From: Lycorma delicatula
Taxonomy: Eukaryota > Arthropoda > Insecta > Hemiptera > Fulgoridae
DNA length: 64,000 nucleotides
Assembly: GCF_047948215.1 (NCBI RefSeq)
Contig: NC_134461.1
Coordinates: 89,338,245 to 89,402,244 of the forward strand
Direction: 5' to 3'
In this document: one piece after another, positions 23,590-33,899 of the stretch
Layout of the letters: each line of letters opens with the position of its first letter
Position numbering within the stretch: the stretch's first letter is position 1
Translations under genes and position numbers: made by a program
The notes under the pieces: model-generated
Seen by the model: only the letters and a program-made list of their open reading frames with translations
Database searches by the model: none
What the model was told of the DNA's origin: nothing

Positions 23590-24000
23590 ATACCAGGGAA
23601 ATCAATAGTGAACCACATCTCATTTCACAAGTGGAATTTAACGATTTGGTTCGCGAATTGGATTTATCAAAACAGCAAGCAGAACTTCTGGGTTCGTGCT
23701 TAAAGGAATAGAATTTATTGATTAAGGCTAATAAAATTTCATATTTTAAAAACATAAATGAAGACTTGATGAAATATTTCAAATTGAAAAATTCTCCGTA
23801 TTCCTGTTGTGATATAGAAGGTTTGATATCGGATCTGAATATTGCTTATAATTCTAATGAATGACGGTTATTAATTGATTCGTCAAAAATAAGCTTAACA
23901 GTAGTCCTACTGCATAATTCAAACAAGAATCCTTTTGTAGTAGTACACATGCTGTTCGAATAAGAGACATATGAAAGTACGTCATTAATTTCTAAAGCAG
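23590..24000 (+). pseudogene. Fragment of a widespread arthropod repeat ORF (IDSSK motif)
   Basis: In one frame with two or three stops the plus strand encodes EVEFNDLVRELDLSKQQAEL, LGSCLKE, then CCDIEGLISDLNIAYNSNE and, after a TGA, RLLIDSSKISLTVVLLHNSN. The order 'LSK..AELLGS..KE', 'DI.GL', 'W RLFIDSSK.SLK.VLLHN' belongs to an uncharacterised repeat protein that is very common in arthropod genomes (recalled, not searched). The expected Trp before RL is the TGA here. Its mobile-element class is uncertain. Confidence 0.55.
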
Positions 24001-24011
24001 TCAGTTACGGT

Positions 24012-24298
24012 AACCCACCGGGTTGGTCTAGTGGTGAACTCGTCATTGTGCAAATCAGCTGACTTCGAACTCGAGAGTTCTAAGGTTCAAATCCTAGTAA
24101 AGGCAGTTACTTTTATACGGGTTTGAATACTAGAGCGTAGACACCGGTGTTCTTTGGTGACTTGGTTTCAAATGACCACACATCTCAGGAATGGTCGACC
24201 TGCGAATGTACAAAACTACATTTCATTTACATTCATCCTCTGAAGTAATAATATCTTACGGTGGTTCCAGAGGCTAAACAGAAAAAAAATAGAAAAAA
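24012..24298 (+). mobile_element. tRNA-derived SINE
   Basis: The head contains an A-box-like TGGTCTAGTGG and a B box GGTTCAAATCC, matching RNA polymerase III internal promoter consensus. The body has 'ggataccggtgttctttgg'-type sequence and the tail 'ccagaggctaaacag' plus an A-rich run. The target duplication TCA(G/A)TTACGGT lies at 24001-24011 and 24299-24309. Confidence 0.9.
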
Positions 24299-24539
24299 TC
24301 AATTACGGTGCTCACTTATGGCGTATCTGTGTAAAGTTATTGAAGTTATTGTAAAGTTATATTCTTCTCAGTATATAACTCTTTACCAAGCTGACCAAGG
24401 CTTTACAACTCGCAGACCAAGCTGTTTTTCTTATGTTTGTGAAAGTGTTGTGTATAAGTGAAGATTATGTGGTTAAAAAGTAGCCAAAAAGAAACACTTT
24501 CAGTCCTGAACAAATAATATTAACCTTCAGTATGTTTTT

Positions 24540-24975
24540 AAATTTTTGATTTTTTGAAAAAAACGTTTTTTGTATTATTTGTATATGCTTTGTACGTAAT
24601 AAATTTATTTTAATAACGTTTTCTTTAAAATGCCTTTGAAGAAAATCGAAATTGGTTTTTCTCGATATTCCCTACCCTCTTAACGAATTAGAAAAAATGA
24701 ATTTGATCATTATCCCGCATATGGAAACATCTGAGCAAATATGAAGAAAATCGGTTCAGTCAATCCTGAAATATAAAGCCAAAAGCAGTGTGACACACAT
24801 ACTACATGCTTACGTACATATGTTTTTTTTTCGGTCTAGATAAACTAGTTGTACCCTAATACGTAAAAATTTACACAAAAAAATCCGATATCCCATTTTT
24901 GACATGATTACCACAATTTTCCCCTTCAATATTGTTATTCTAGCTTTATATTAACCGAGAAAATAATATTATGAT
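24540..24975 (+). repeat. Dispersed repeat F, copy 2
   Basis: Second copy of the repeat at 21590-22035 in the same orientation, about 3 kb away. Two copies now bracket exon 5 of the Gr-like gene. Confidence 0.8.
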
Positions 24976-25544
24976 GTAACACTGATAGAAATATTATGTC
25001 TTTATTTAGTAAAATCTATTTAAATTATTATTAAATAAAATGGTTAAGCCATTTTTTTATTATTAATTGCTATACCTTAATACTTTTTTCTACTTTTTAT
25101 TTTAGTTATTTTATAAGTACATAAGTAATAAAAATTTAATAACATGAAAAATTATCTATTTTCATGTTATCTAGTTAATATAAATATCTATTTTAAAATA
25201 AACTAGATAAATGTTAGAATGTAAAATTATTGGAATTTTAGTTTTTAAAAATTTTATAATTTTAGTTTATTAAATCGTTTTTTACGTAGTGTCTCAAATC
25301 ACTCTTCAAAATTAATCGTCATCGACCTTTAGTTATTTTATTCATATTACACCTTTCCGTCTTCGAATCTCAATGAAGGTTGACATTTTTGAAAAGCTAA
25401 AATTTCATCTTTTATTTAATCGGATGGCAGTTTGTTGTTAACGGACGGCAAATGCATAAATAGTATAATTGTTTTATATAAGGTTTATTATTATATATTA
25501 ATATTTCGTGATTTTTATTACTGGTCAGTATTTACTTTTTTCAG
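24976..25544. other. Intron 5, right end
   Basis: AT-rich, with nothing recognised before the exon 6 acceptor. Confidence 0.45.
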
Positions 25545-25613
25545 AGTGAATTACTGCTTGATGAATTAACAGTATTACCGACTGCAAAATTATCAACAAA
25601 TACTAAATTACAG
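25545..25613 (+). CDS. Gr-like gene, exon 6
   Basis: 23 codons, phase 0, acceptor 'ttttttcag' and donor CAG|GTATTT. It encodes SELLLDELTVLPTAK and LSTNTKLQ, a polar segment. In Grs the intracellular loop before TM7 holds such an amphipathic E..LL.EL stretch leading to the 'qi..f..Q' helix that continues in exon 7. Confidence 0.7.
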
Positions 25614-26331
25614 GTATTTTTTTTATTTACTAAACAGACAACAAAATAAAAAATATACGAGTGCAATACATTAAATTTTTGCAATTTTACTTTTTTATTT
25701 ATTTATTTATTTTTTTACACTTATATTTCGATTGATTACTTCTGCTTTAGTTAGGTGAAATAATGCTGTAACGTTGTAGAAATTCGGCGGCTCAGAATTG
25801 GCACAAGTAAATGAGTATAAAACTCAAAGGAAAGCGCATTGCACCCTACATTAGAACATTTTATAACTTCGCGTGATCAGCTGGACATTGCTTACTTGAG
25901 TTAAAAAAATAAATAGTAACGTAGGTAATATTGCAATAATATAAAAAAACTAATTGAAAATTAACGCAAAACACAACAATTGTTAAGACACTGTACGTGT
26001 ATTTATTTTCAGTATATATACAAATCAAAATTATTGTATATTTTCTGCTCTTACACAATTTCTTCATTCTTACAGAAGTTTTCAATTCCCATGATTAGAT
26101 TTCTATGCATTTTTTTCTCCACAAATCTAAAAATAATGTAGTTCAATGTGCCACGAAAAATATCTTCACTAAATGCAAGAAACAAAAATAATTTATTGTA
26201 TGCGTTACATTTTACATTTATATGCAACATTAAGCATAATTATTTATCATTATTTAAAATTAGATTTAATTTTTTTTCTATACTGATGTAATATATTCCT
26301 TTAATATATGTTTTTATTATTTTTTTAACAG
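25614..26331. other. Intron 6, AT-rich
   Basis: AT-rich intron sequence with no recognised element. Confidence 0.5.
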
Positions 26332-26421
26332 ATCGAAATATGGTTACTGCAATTTAAAGGTGCGCCAGTCTCTGTCAGCGCAGCGTCTTACTTCAAACTT
26401 AACAAATCTACTTTCTCATCG
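26332..26421 (+). CDS. Gr-like gene, exon 7 (cytosolic loop before TM7)
   Basis: 30 codons, phase 0, after 'ttttttaacag' and before donor TCG|GTTAGT. It encodes IEIWLLQFKGAPVSVSAASY and FKLNKSTFSS. The pattern '...LQ......SA.....F.L....' is one of the most conserved features of insect Grs and directly precedes TM7. Confidence 0.8.
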
Positions 26422-26439
26422 GTTAGTAACGTTATATTC

Positions 26440-27315
26440 TCAGAAGTCTGGTGAGTTGACTTCGGAAAAAGTGAAAGAGATTGATTTACGTGGTTTTGAA
26501 TTGTGGGAAGTTAGGTAGGATGAGGCAACAGAAGGGCGTTATTCGTATAGCCTCTTCCCTGATGTCAAAAGTTTGCAGAGCGCCTCTTGGGTACACCCGA
26601 ATAAGTACATGACGCAATATATTTCTGAGCATGGCGTTTGCCGGGACAGGCTTCAGAGATTCAGCTTGATGGACTCAAGAATGCGTCCATAATGCGGACA
26701 ATTGGACGATGTACATCATGTTCTGTACGTTTTTTCCAAGTATGAGTTGATGCTCACGGATACTATCTGTCGGCTCGGCGTTAGATCTCCGTGTCAATTG
26801 GCGAAACGAGGCCGAATGGATAATATTTTAGAATTTCATACACTATTTGGCAAAAGAAAGGATTGCCGAGTGGATTTAGGGTGCCGACTGGGTTTTTCCG
26901 CCTTCTTTTTTGTTTTGTATTTGCTAAGTTTTTGTTGTTGGTTTGTGTTCTGTAGTTTCATTGTTGTTTTCGTTTTGTTTTATTGTATTGCGTGCTGAAC
27001 TCACTTTTTTCCTTCGAGTAGGTAGTGGATTTCAGTTCCTTTTTCTTATTTTGTTTATTCAGTCTTGTTTGAGACTAACATAAGATGTGTTTTGTTTTTT
27101 TTTTATTTGGAATAGTAGTACACCGATGGGAATGTCACATGTTGCAATCGGATCGGTGGCATCCTGACTGAGACAAGAACAAGGTTAAGAAATGCCTTTT
27201 GCCGAGGTTTTTGAAGATGACCTCCGGTAAAAGCCCATAATGGCTAGGTACGGAGGGGGTGGCGTGGCAATCGAAACTATCACATGATGGGTGTCTTCCC
27301 CTACGGAGTCAATGC
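26440..27315 (+). mobile_element. LINE family D, 3' end of ORF2 plus 3' UTR
   Basis: Broken frames encode GRYSYSLFPDVKS, SWVHPNKYMTQYISEHGVCR, DRLQRFSLMDSRMRP and CGQLDDVHHVLYVFSKY. This is the ORF2 C-terminal pattern of R1/jockey-type LINEs: 'LTGHG..yL.RF', then 'C.CG..dD..HVL..C'. In-frame stops show decay. The 3' UTR block ('gacctccggtaaaagccc') recurs at 9658-9770. It begins only about 20 bp after the Gr exon 7 donor, in intron 7. Confidence 0.75.
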
Positions 27316-27429
27316 AAAAATTATTATTTTTTAGCACTAGCTGCAGTTACTGATTCGCACCGCTGCTTTTTTTTATTTTATAGATCTGATTAATAAATGT
27401 TCACCTTTATAAACACCTGTTTGAAATCA

Positions 27430-28260
27430 AAACAAAGCTACCTTCAATATTTATTAGCCGTAAACAGTGTAGATAAAATTACCACTACTCATCTCATGGC
27501 AGTCACATCCCTTCATGAGCATATCTGAACCGAACCGTTCAACCGGCTTAACAAATCGTTTCAAATCGCCTTCAATGTCGTAAAAAAGTATTATCATCTA
27601 CATACATGAGATGGCTGTAAATATATTTTCCCATCTGGAAACCTTTATAAACAGATTTCAGTAGTACTCTATTGTAAAATCTGTTCACTGTTGACAGCGG
27701 GTTCAGTGCCAAGCAAAACTGAAAAGAACTCAAGGCATCGCCTTAAAAGATTCTTTGGCGAATGTTTATAGCATTATTACTGTTGGAGACTTATTCGGGG
27801 TACACAGCTTAAGACACGTTTGCCATTTTCCCATAATCCTTCTCAAAATCTTAATGATTACGGGAGATCTACCATGTACAGCCCTTGCACCTACAAAGCC
27901 AGGAGAGTGACATTGAATTAAAACCTTCCTCTAATCAATATATGGCGTATTCAGGCTGACCACACCAGATATGGCACCATCAATAACCAACTATTACTTT
28001 CAACCCCTACAATCCTGGCAATCAAACAACCTTTTTGTTCCTCTGGTATCACCTGATGCCTTTCCAGATATGCATTGACCTTAGCACATAGGATAGATGT
28101 TAATACATTATAAATGATAGGAGGTTGAGTAATATATGGTGTCTTCCAATTTTCGACCTTACTGACAGCAAAACATGTCAGTACGAGTAATCACACGTTC
28201 AAATTTAACGAGGACTCGGTTAGTTCTTTCCTTCTACTTACAGAACTAATCCGCCTAAGC
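27430..28260 (-). mobile_element. LINE family C, reverse transcriptase fragment
   Basis: On the minus strand, broken frames encode TQPPIIYNVLTSILCAKVNA and YLERHQVIPEEQKGC, then further on GDALSSFQFCLALNPLST and YSHLMYVDDNTFL. These are RT fingers and palm motifs, with YVDD as the catalytic box. The 'FCLALNPLS' wording is typical of R2-like non-LTR elements in insects (recalled). Several frameshifts are present. It is antisense to the Gr-like gene. Confidence 0.75.
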
Positions 28261-29918
28261 ACGATATAAATAAGAATTCAATCCGAACTCCCTCGATTCT
28301 TTCTGCCTGAACCTCGCCATGACATCTACAATCAAGCGATTAGAAACAAATAATGAACTCCGCTAATCAAGAATGTTCTGAAAGTCTAAGTTTGTAATCG
28401 AGGAAAACGGTCATTCATAGTCCTATACAACTGCATAACGCATTGTCTCATATCAATTTCCATCTTCGTAATTTTAAGAAAAGAAATTCGTAATAATGAG
28501 CAACATTCCGTGCAGCCTAAGACAATCTTAAGTATCTACTTACTAACCAACTGAGGCAGAGTCCAGCCGTTCCCTTCCCTAGAATGAATAAGCCGTTTCA
28601 GTTTGCCGGTTGTGGATCCAGTAACAGACACTTTATCCAAGGGCTTTTTCTGCGCGTTATTGGAAAAAGGAATTCACGGTAGATGAGTTGTTAACACATC
28701 CACTGGTGTACTTTACGGCCACAAACAAAAGTAAAAAGGGCTTTAAGCTGAAAAAAAAAAAACTGTTATTATCAGAAATCTGGAATATCCTAACTATCCT
28801 CCAGAACCGGATTTGCTCGGCTATTTCGGGGCCAGTCCCCGCTAAGGAATGGTGAAAAAAAGGAAAGAAATAAAGAGAAACGAAAAGAAAGAAAAGGCAA
28901 TTATTATTATTATTCAGCTTTAAACTAATCGCCAAAGAAAAAACGGGCTTTTATAATAATTACAATACTTTATAATAACTATTAATTGTATGGGCCGTGC
29001 GTAATACATTTTTGATTCGCTGAATTATTCAGTTTTAATTAACGAAGGTCAAACAATAAAAATTTAACAATAAATATATTAAATGATAAATGAAAAATAG
29101 AAAAAAAATATTAATTAAATAAAAAACCTTATTTTTTAGAAATGGAACAATTATTCTGTTAATTATTATTAGTCAACTATGCGGAAATATCTTTTTAAAC
29201 TGCAATAAATAATCAGTTTGATAAAATAAAATAAGTACTCTGTATTTATTTAAAAAAAATCTCGAAATAGAGTAACTTTTTTCTTATTTGTTATATTAAC
29301 CTTATGCACTGCAGATATAATACATCAGTCTTAGCGGAATGCAAAAATTACTGAATTTTGTTACATAAAAACGGTGATTATATTTGTAAAATATTAAAGC
29401 TGAATTTCTCAGAAACTGTTCTTAAAAATTTGATAAAAACTTTATTATCTTTATTGTTATGGAAAATACGTTGTTTTTAATAGTGCAAATAACATCGGTG
29501 TTATGCTGATTATACTAAAATGATGTTAAATTAGAAAATTAACGTTATAAAACAATTTAAATTAAAAGCCTTTCATGTTTATAAAAATTAAATATCTCTA
29601 TTGTTGTGTGAATAATACAATTTTAATTTAATTCAAAAAAGGAGGAGGTTTTTTAGCGTAGAGAATATTGTCAGGCTATACGCTTTACCAAATGATCTAA
29701 TTTGGAAGTTTTTTTTTTTGTAGATGAAGATTCTCTTGTAGACCTTTTGTAAAATTTTACCAGGTAAAACCTATTCAAAGTTTTTTTTTAAAACAAAACA
29801 TTTTTATTGTTTACGAAGATGATTTGGAATATCTTTCTCTTTTTTTGTTGTCATTACTCCTTAGTGTTGGATTATTGTATCTTAATTAAAAACCATCTGA
29901 TTTCATTCTGACAATCAA
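28261..29918. other. Intron 7, old repeat then AT-rich sequence
   Basis: 28261-28960 keeps a GC content like the LINE-C fragment and may be its decayed 5' part, but no motif is seen. 28961-29918 is AT-rich with nothing recognised. Confidence 0.35.
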
Positions 29919-29929
29919 AAGTAGAGAGT

Positions 29930-30268
29930 TAACCCACCGGGTTAGTTTAACGGTTAACTCGTCCTTACAAATCAGTTATTTAACAGCTGATTTTCGAAGT
30001 CGAAGGTTCTGAGGTTCAAATCCTAGAAAAGGATAATTGGTTTTATACGGATCTGAATATTACCCAGAGGATACCGGTGTACTTTGATGGTTGGGGATTC
30101 TCAGAGATGGTCGGCCTGAGTTTGTACAAGACTGCACCTATTTACATGTTATACGTATCATCTTCTTCACGTTTGGTTTGGTTGGGGGAGGGGGTTGCTA
30201 ATTGTTCTTTAGTTGAGTAAATTCCAACGAACACATTAGGAAAATAAAAACAAAATATAAAAATAAAG
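29930..30268 (+). mobile_element. tRNA-derived SINE, diverged copy with odd tail
   Basis: Head 'acccaccgggttagtttaac', B box GGTTCAAATCC and the 'ggataccggtgtactttg' body are present. The 3' end differs from the other copies: 'ggtttggttgggggaggggg' replaces the usual region. A perfect 11-bp duplication AAGTAGAGAGT lies at 29919-29929 and 30269-30279. Confidence 0.85.
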
Positions 30269-30279
30269 AAGTAGAGAGT

Positions 30280-31097
30280 AAACGTTGCTTAATATAAAAA
30301 AGTAGTTTTTTTATGATTTGTTAAACACTATGTATATGAGAATTAGATTCCATTTAATCCAATAAAAAGAATAGGTATTCTTTTTAAATTTCAGTCGATT
30401 AAGTTTCTGTAATGAAACAATTCAAAGCAATATTACCATGAATTCAAAAAATTCAACTCTCTTTAGGTCACATTTTAATTAAAATTAAAAAAAAAACTAT
30501 TATAATAAAAAATACCATAAGGTTAGTAATTACAATGAGCTGTTGAAATTAATCGATGAAAAAACAGCCCTTTTTGAGGGCTACCATAAGGTTAGTAAGT
30601 TCCATTCGGCGACGGCAGATGGTACTTATAAAAATATTCCTTATTTAAATATATAAGAAAATTAGATTTTAAGTGAGTAGTATTTTCATACTTCTCATAC
30701 ATCAAAAGATAAAGAAATTCGATTTCACATCCTAGTCCCACCGAAAGAATACCGTACTTTTCTTCAAAAAGTCGGTAAATTCATTTTATCATGAACTAAT
30801 CCTCTATTTTTTTATGTATTACAAATTTAGATATCTTAATGTAAGTATCTTTTCTGTCCAATCTGTTGTACGTAATTTTCAGAATGGCCAAATGGGTTAC
30901 TTAATATTATAATCGCTAATTTTGCTGCAGTTATATTTTGATTAAAGCCAAAGTTATAGTAGGCATTTCATTTTAATGACAAAGATACATATTTAGAATG
31001 AATTTATCAGGCGTATAAGATGAGAAATGTGACCTGTTTTATATATAAATTCTGTTTGCATCCATATGTTTAATAATGTCCACCTATGTTAAGAAAT
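30280..31097. other. Intron 7, AT-rich
   Basis: 'ccataaggttagtaa' occurs twice (about 30510 and 30582). No named element is recognised. Confidence 0.4.
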
Positions 31098-31394
31098 TAC
31101 AGTATAACTTCCCAGTATCGGACACGGCTTGGGAACAACAATCTGTCCGTTATTTAAAGGCGTTCACTAGTCAGAAAAAGGCGAATGTAGTATTATGTTC
31201 GGTTATTGTACAGAAAAGAAAACTTTGAATAGAACAGTATTGTGCATTTATTTCATGTAAATTAAAATTATAAAAAATTAGTTGCAAATTAATACTACTT
31301 TGTAAAATCAATTTGTTTTTTGTTGTTTTTCTGAAAATAAAACACTGTCCTCTTAAGTTCATATTTAAATTTAAAAAAAGAAAATACTGTACTA

Positions 31395-31865
31395 CTAAAA
31401 TCGACTAATAAAATTAACTACTAGTACAGAATTACCTCTTACTGACACCAAATGCTCATCTACAACACCAGCATCACCGGAAACATTTTTATATGAAACT
31501 TTATGTCTAATTCGGAATTTATCTAACCAATTCCCTAATGCGTTAAACTCATCGTAACCGAGTTCTTTAGCAATTTCTAGGGCTTTCACACGTATCAAAG
31601 TTCCAGAGTCCGGAATGTTATTAGCATGAGTCCTGCAAAATCATTCATAAGTCAAATGGCCAACCGCTAAGCCTAACATTTTAGGAAATTCACGTTTGCT
31701 TAATTGATTGCCATTTTCAGTTCGTGACTTTACGATATAAGATTTGTTTTTTAAGATATCGCTTATCTCAGTTTTCCCGACATCAAGATGTTTAGCCATA
31801 TCACGCACACTGAGTTTTTCTTTTCCGTAGATATTTATAACTCATATTTTTCCTTTTAATGCCAA
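31395..31865 (-). pseudogene. Tigger-like transposase, DNA-binding domain remnant
   Basis: The minus strand encodes LSVRDMAKHLDVGKTEISDI, a helix-turn-helix of the psq/CENP-B N-terminal type. Then come a bridge and ALEIAKELGYDEF with NWLDKFRIRHKVSYKNVSGD, the CENP-B-type HTH. Between them the canonical Trp of the 'WF' motif is replaced by TGA (minus strand, 31641-31643). The frame is otherwise kept. No DDE domain follows. This is a clear non-functional relic. Confidence 0.85.
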
Positions 31866-32037
31866 GTGTTTATGACTTTGAGATATTATAAATTGCGGTA
31901 ACGATTTTTATAAAATGCACAAAACTGAACGTACAGTAAACGTACGTATAGAAAATGTACGAAAGAAATAATACGGTACTATACCGTTACGAAAATATTA
32001 CACGTGTTTAATGTACAATATAAACTTATGCAACTGA

Positions 32038-32321
32038 ACCCACCGGGTTAGTCTACTGGTGAACGCGTCTTCTCAGATCAGCTGATTTGGAAGTCAACAG
32101 TTCCAGCGTTCAAGTCCTATTAAAGTCAATTGTTTTTATACGGATTTTAATACTAGATCGTGGATACCGGTGTTCTTTGGTGATTGAATTTCAATTCGTG
32201 TTCATCTCAGGAATGGTCGAACTGAGACTGTACAAGACTACACTTCATTTACGCATGCATATCGTCCTCTGAAGTAATATCTGAACGGTAATTCCCAGAG
32301 GCTAAAAAAGGAAAAAAATAT
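32038..32321 (+). mobile_element. tRNA-derived SINE nested in the Tigger element
   Basis: Full-length copy of the main SINE family ('accgggttagtctactggtg' to 'ccagaggctaaaaaagg'). The target duplication TTAT(G/A)CAACTGA lies at 32026-32037 and 32322-32333. It inserted after the Tigger element, giving a relative age. Confidence 0.9.
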
Positions 32322-32731
32322 TTATACAACTGATGAATCACGCTGGAAGATGAATTGATTGAAATCATAACATCAACGACTAGGCGGAAAGTGATGTAAT
32401 CACAACAGATAAACAATTTAGACGCACTGAGTATAAAACAGAACAAGGAAAACACAAGTTTTATTGCTGCTGTCCCTTTTTTCAGAACTTGATTGAATAG
32501 TTTTTGTAGGTATATTCATTTATTCATTATCCGGGACCATTATTTAGAAGGTCCATTATTGGGAAGTATCCGTTAAGGAAAGTTTCACTGTATAATTTTG
32601 TTATATAGTACCTGCATAATATTATTTTTTTGTAAATGCTGATTTTTTATATTACTTAGTTGTTTAGTGTAGTAGTAGCATAAGTTGTACAGATTTTTAC
32701 TCACTGTTTGTTTTTGTATTTTTTTATCCAG

Positions 32732-32812
32732 GCACTAATGATGTTGGCTACTTATTCTGTACTAATTAATCAGTTAGAAGATGATATTTTAAAAAAATTT
32801 GGAATAAATTAA
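32732..32812 (+). CDS. Gr-like gene, exon 8 (TM7 end, stop codon)
   Basis: 26 codons and TAA after acceptor 'tttttatccag'. It encodes ALMMLATYSVLINQLEDD and ILKKFGIN. ATYSVLINQ is a variant of the Gr signature TYhhhhhQF: Thr-Tyr and Gln are present and the final Phe is Leu. The short C-terminal tail after the motif is usual. AATAAA at 32818-32823 could serve for polyadenylation. Confidence 0.8.
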   Translation, partial: ALMMLATYSVLINQLEDDILKKFGIN

Positions 32813-33299
32813 GAACAAATAAATTATCAAATAGCAAAAGGTATACAAAGGCATAAATATTTTAAGGATTTATATTAAGGTAATTATACAATTAGGAACT
32901 AATCTCTAATATTGATGAAATTTGGAATATACCTTATTTAGAACATAAGTTAATTATTACAATTGAAACTATTAGTCGGAAACGCATTTTACTTGAGTTA
33001 CGTCTCTCGTAAGTCGCACAGTACCGTCACCTAAAATTTCGTAATTCAACACGGTATAAGTGTAATATTCATTATTTTCGGACTAAATAATTTGGTTGTT
33101 TGTTAGTTAAGTTAAGAATGAAATTAGATTCACTTAAGAATAAATTACGTTAGATTAAGCTTATGTGAAACTTAGGTTAGGTTAAGTGCAATATATATTA
33201 TTTACGCAGTAAATAACTTGATTTAAATGAAATTCAGTTTAGTTTATGGTTATGTTAGCTTAGGTAACAGTTCCGTGTACCGAACTTCGAATCAACATA
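32813..33299. other. Downstream of the Gr-like gene
   Basis: AT-rich intergenic sequence with short 'ttaggttag' runs. No other gene signal is seen. Confidence 0.4.
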
Positions 33300-33587
33300 A
33301 CCTTCTTTCTTTTTTGCTTAGTCTTCGGAACCACCATAAGGTATTACTTCAGAGGATGATACGTATGAATGTAAATGAAGTGTAGTTTCGTACAGTTTCA
33401 GGTTCACCATTCCCTGGGATGTGCGTTTAATTGAAACCCAACCATCAAAGAACACCGGTACCCATGATCTAATATTCAAATCCATATAAAAGTAATTGTC
33501 TTTATTGGGATTTGAATGTTGAAACTCTCGACTTCCAAATCAGCTGATTTGGGAAGACGCGTTCACTACTAGACCAACTCGGTGGAT
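33300..33587 (-). mobile_element. tRNA-derived SINE, antisense
   Basis: Complement of the SINE consensus, from the A-rich tail side ('tttcttttttgcttagtc') to the head ('agaccaactcggtgg'). No clear target duplication was found. It is directly followed by a second antisense copy. Confidence 0.85.
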
Positions 33588-33603
33588 TAATTATTCTTCA
33601 TCT

Positions 33604-33847
33604 TTTCTTTCTTTTTCCTGTTTATCCTCCGGTAACTACCATTTAGATAATTCTTCAGAGGATGAATGAGGATGATATGTATGAGTGTAAATGAAGTGTA
33701 GTCTTGTACATTCTCAGTTCGACCATTCCTGAGATGTGTGGTTAATTGAAACCCAACCACCAAAGAACACCGGTATCCACAATCTAGTATTCAAATCCAT
33801 GTAAAAATAACTGGCTTTACTAGGACTTGAACGCTATAACTCTCGAA
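33604..33847 (-). mobile_element. tRNA-derived SINE, 5'-truncated, antisense
   Basis: Same family. The tRNA-like head including the A box is missing and the copy ends inside 'gaacgctataactctcg'. The perfect 14-bp duplication ATTATTCTTCATCT lies at 33590-33603 and 33848-33861, so the truncation happened at insertion. Confidence 0.9.
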
Positions 33848-33899
33848 ATTATTCTTCATCTGGAAATTATATACCACACACCAATTTTCTGTGGGTGTA

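Larger units (their letters stand above)
31100..32590 (-). mobile_element. Tigger/pogo-type DNA transposon, internally deleted, with nested SINE
   Basis: The ends are CAGT at 31100 and ACTG at 32590, with TA on both sides (31098-31099 and 32591-32592). That is the standard pogo/Tigger arrangement. Terminal inverted repeats are imperfect: 'cagtataacttccc' and, from the right, 'cagtgaaactttcc'. The inner sequence encodes the N-terminal DNA-binding half of a Tigger transposase on the minus strand. The DDE catalytic half is missing. A SINE sits at 32038-32321. The whole element lies in intron 7, 140 nt before the last Gr exon. Confidence 0.85.
2931..32812 (+). other. Gustatory-receptor-like gene, 8 exons (whole gene span)
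   Basis: Eight exons (2931-3110, 10959-11159, 11359-11460, 15197-15459, 22095-22416, 25545-25613, 26332-26421, 32732-32812) join without an internal stop into 435 codons plus TAA. All seven introns are GT-AG. All are phase 0 except intron 4, which splits an Arg codon AG|A. The length and alternating hydrophobic segments fit an insect gustatory receptor, which is a seven-TM ligand-gated channel of taste neurons with intracellular N-terminus. The C-terminal part carries a recognisable SAASYF-KLNKSTF stretch and then ATYSVLINQ, a variant of the family TYhhhhhQF signature. The phase-0 introns near the 3' end are typical of the family. The subfamily and ligand cannot be inferred. An AATAAA lies at 32818-32823, just after the stop. 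It could instead be a related chemoreceptor paralogue, but the TM7 motif favours Gr. Confidence 0.8.
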
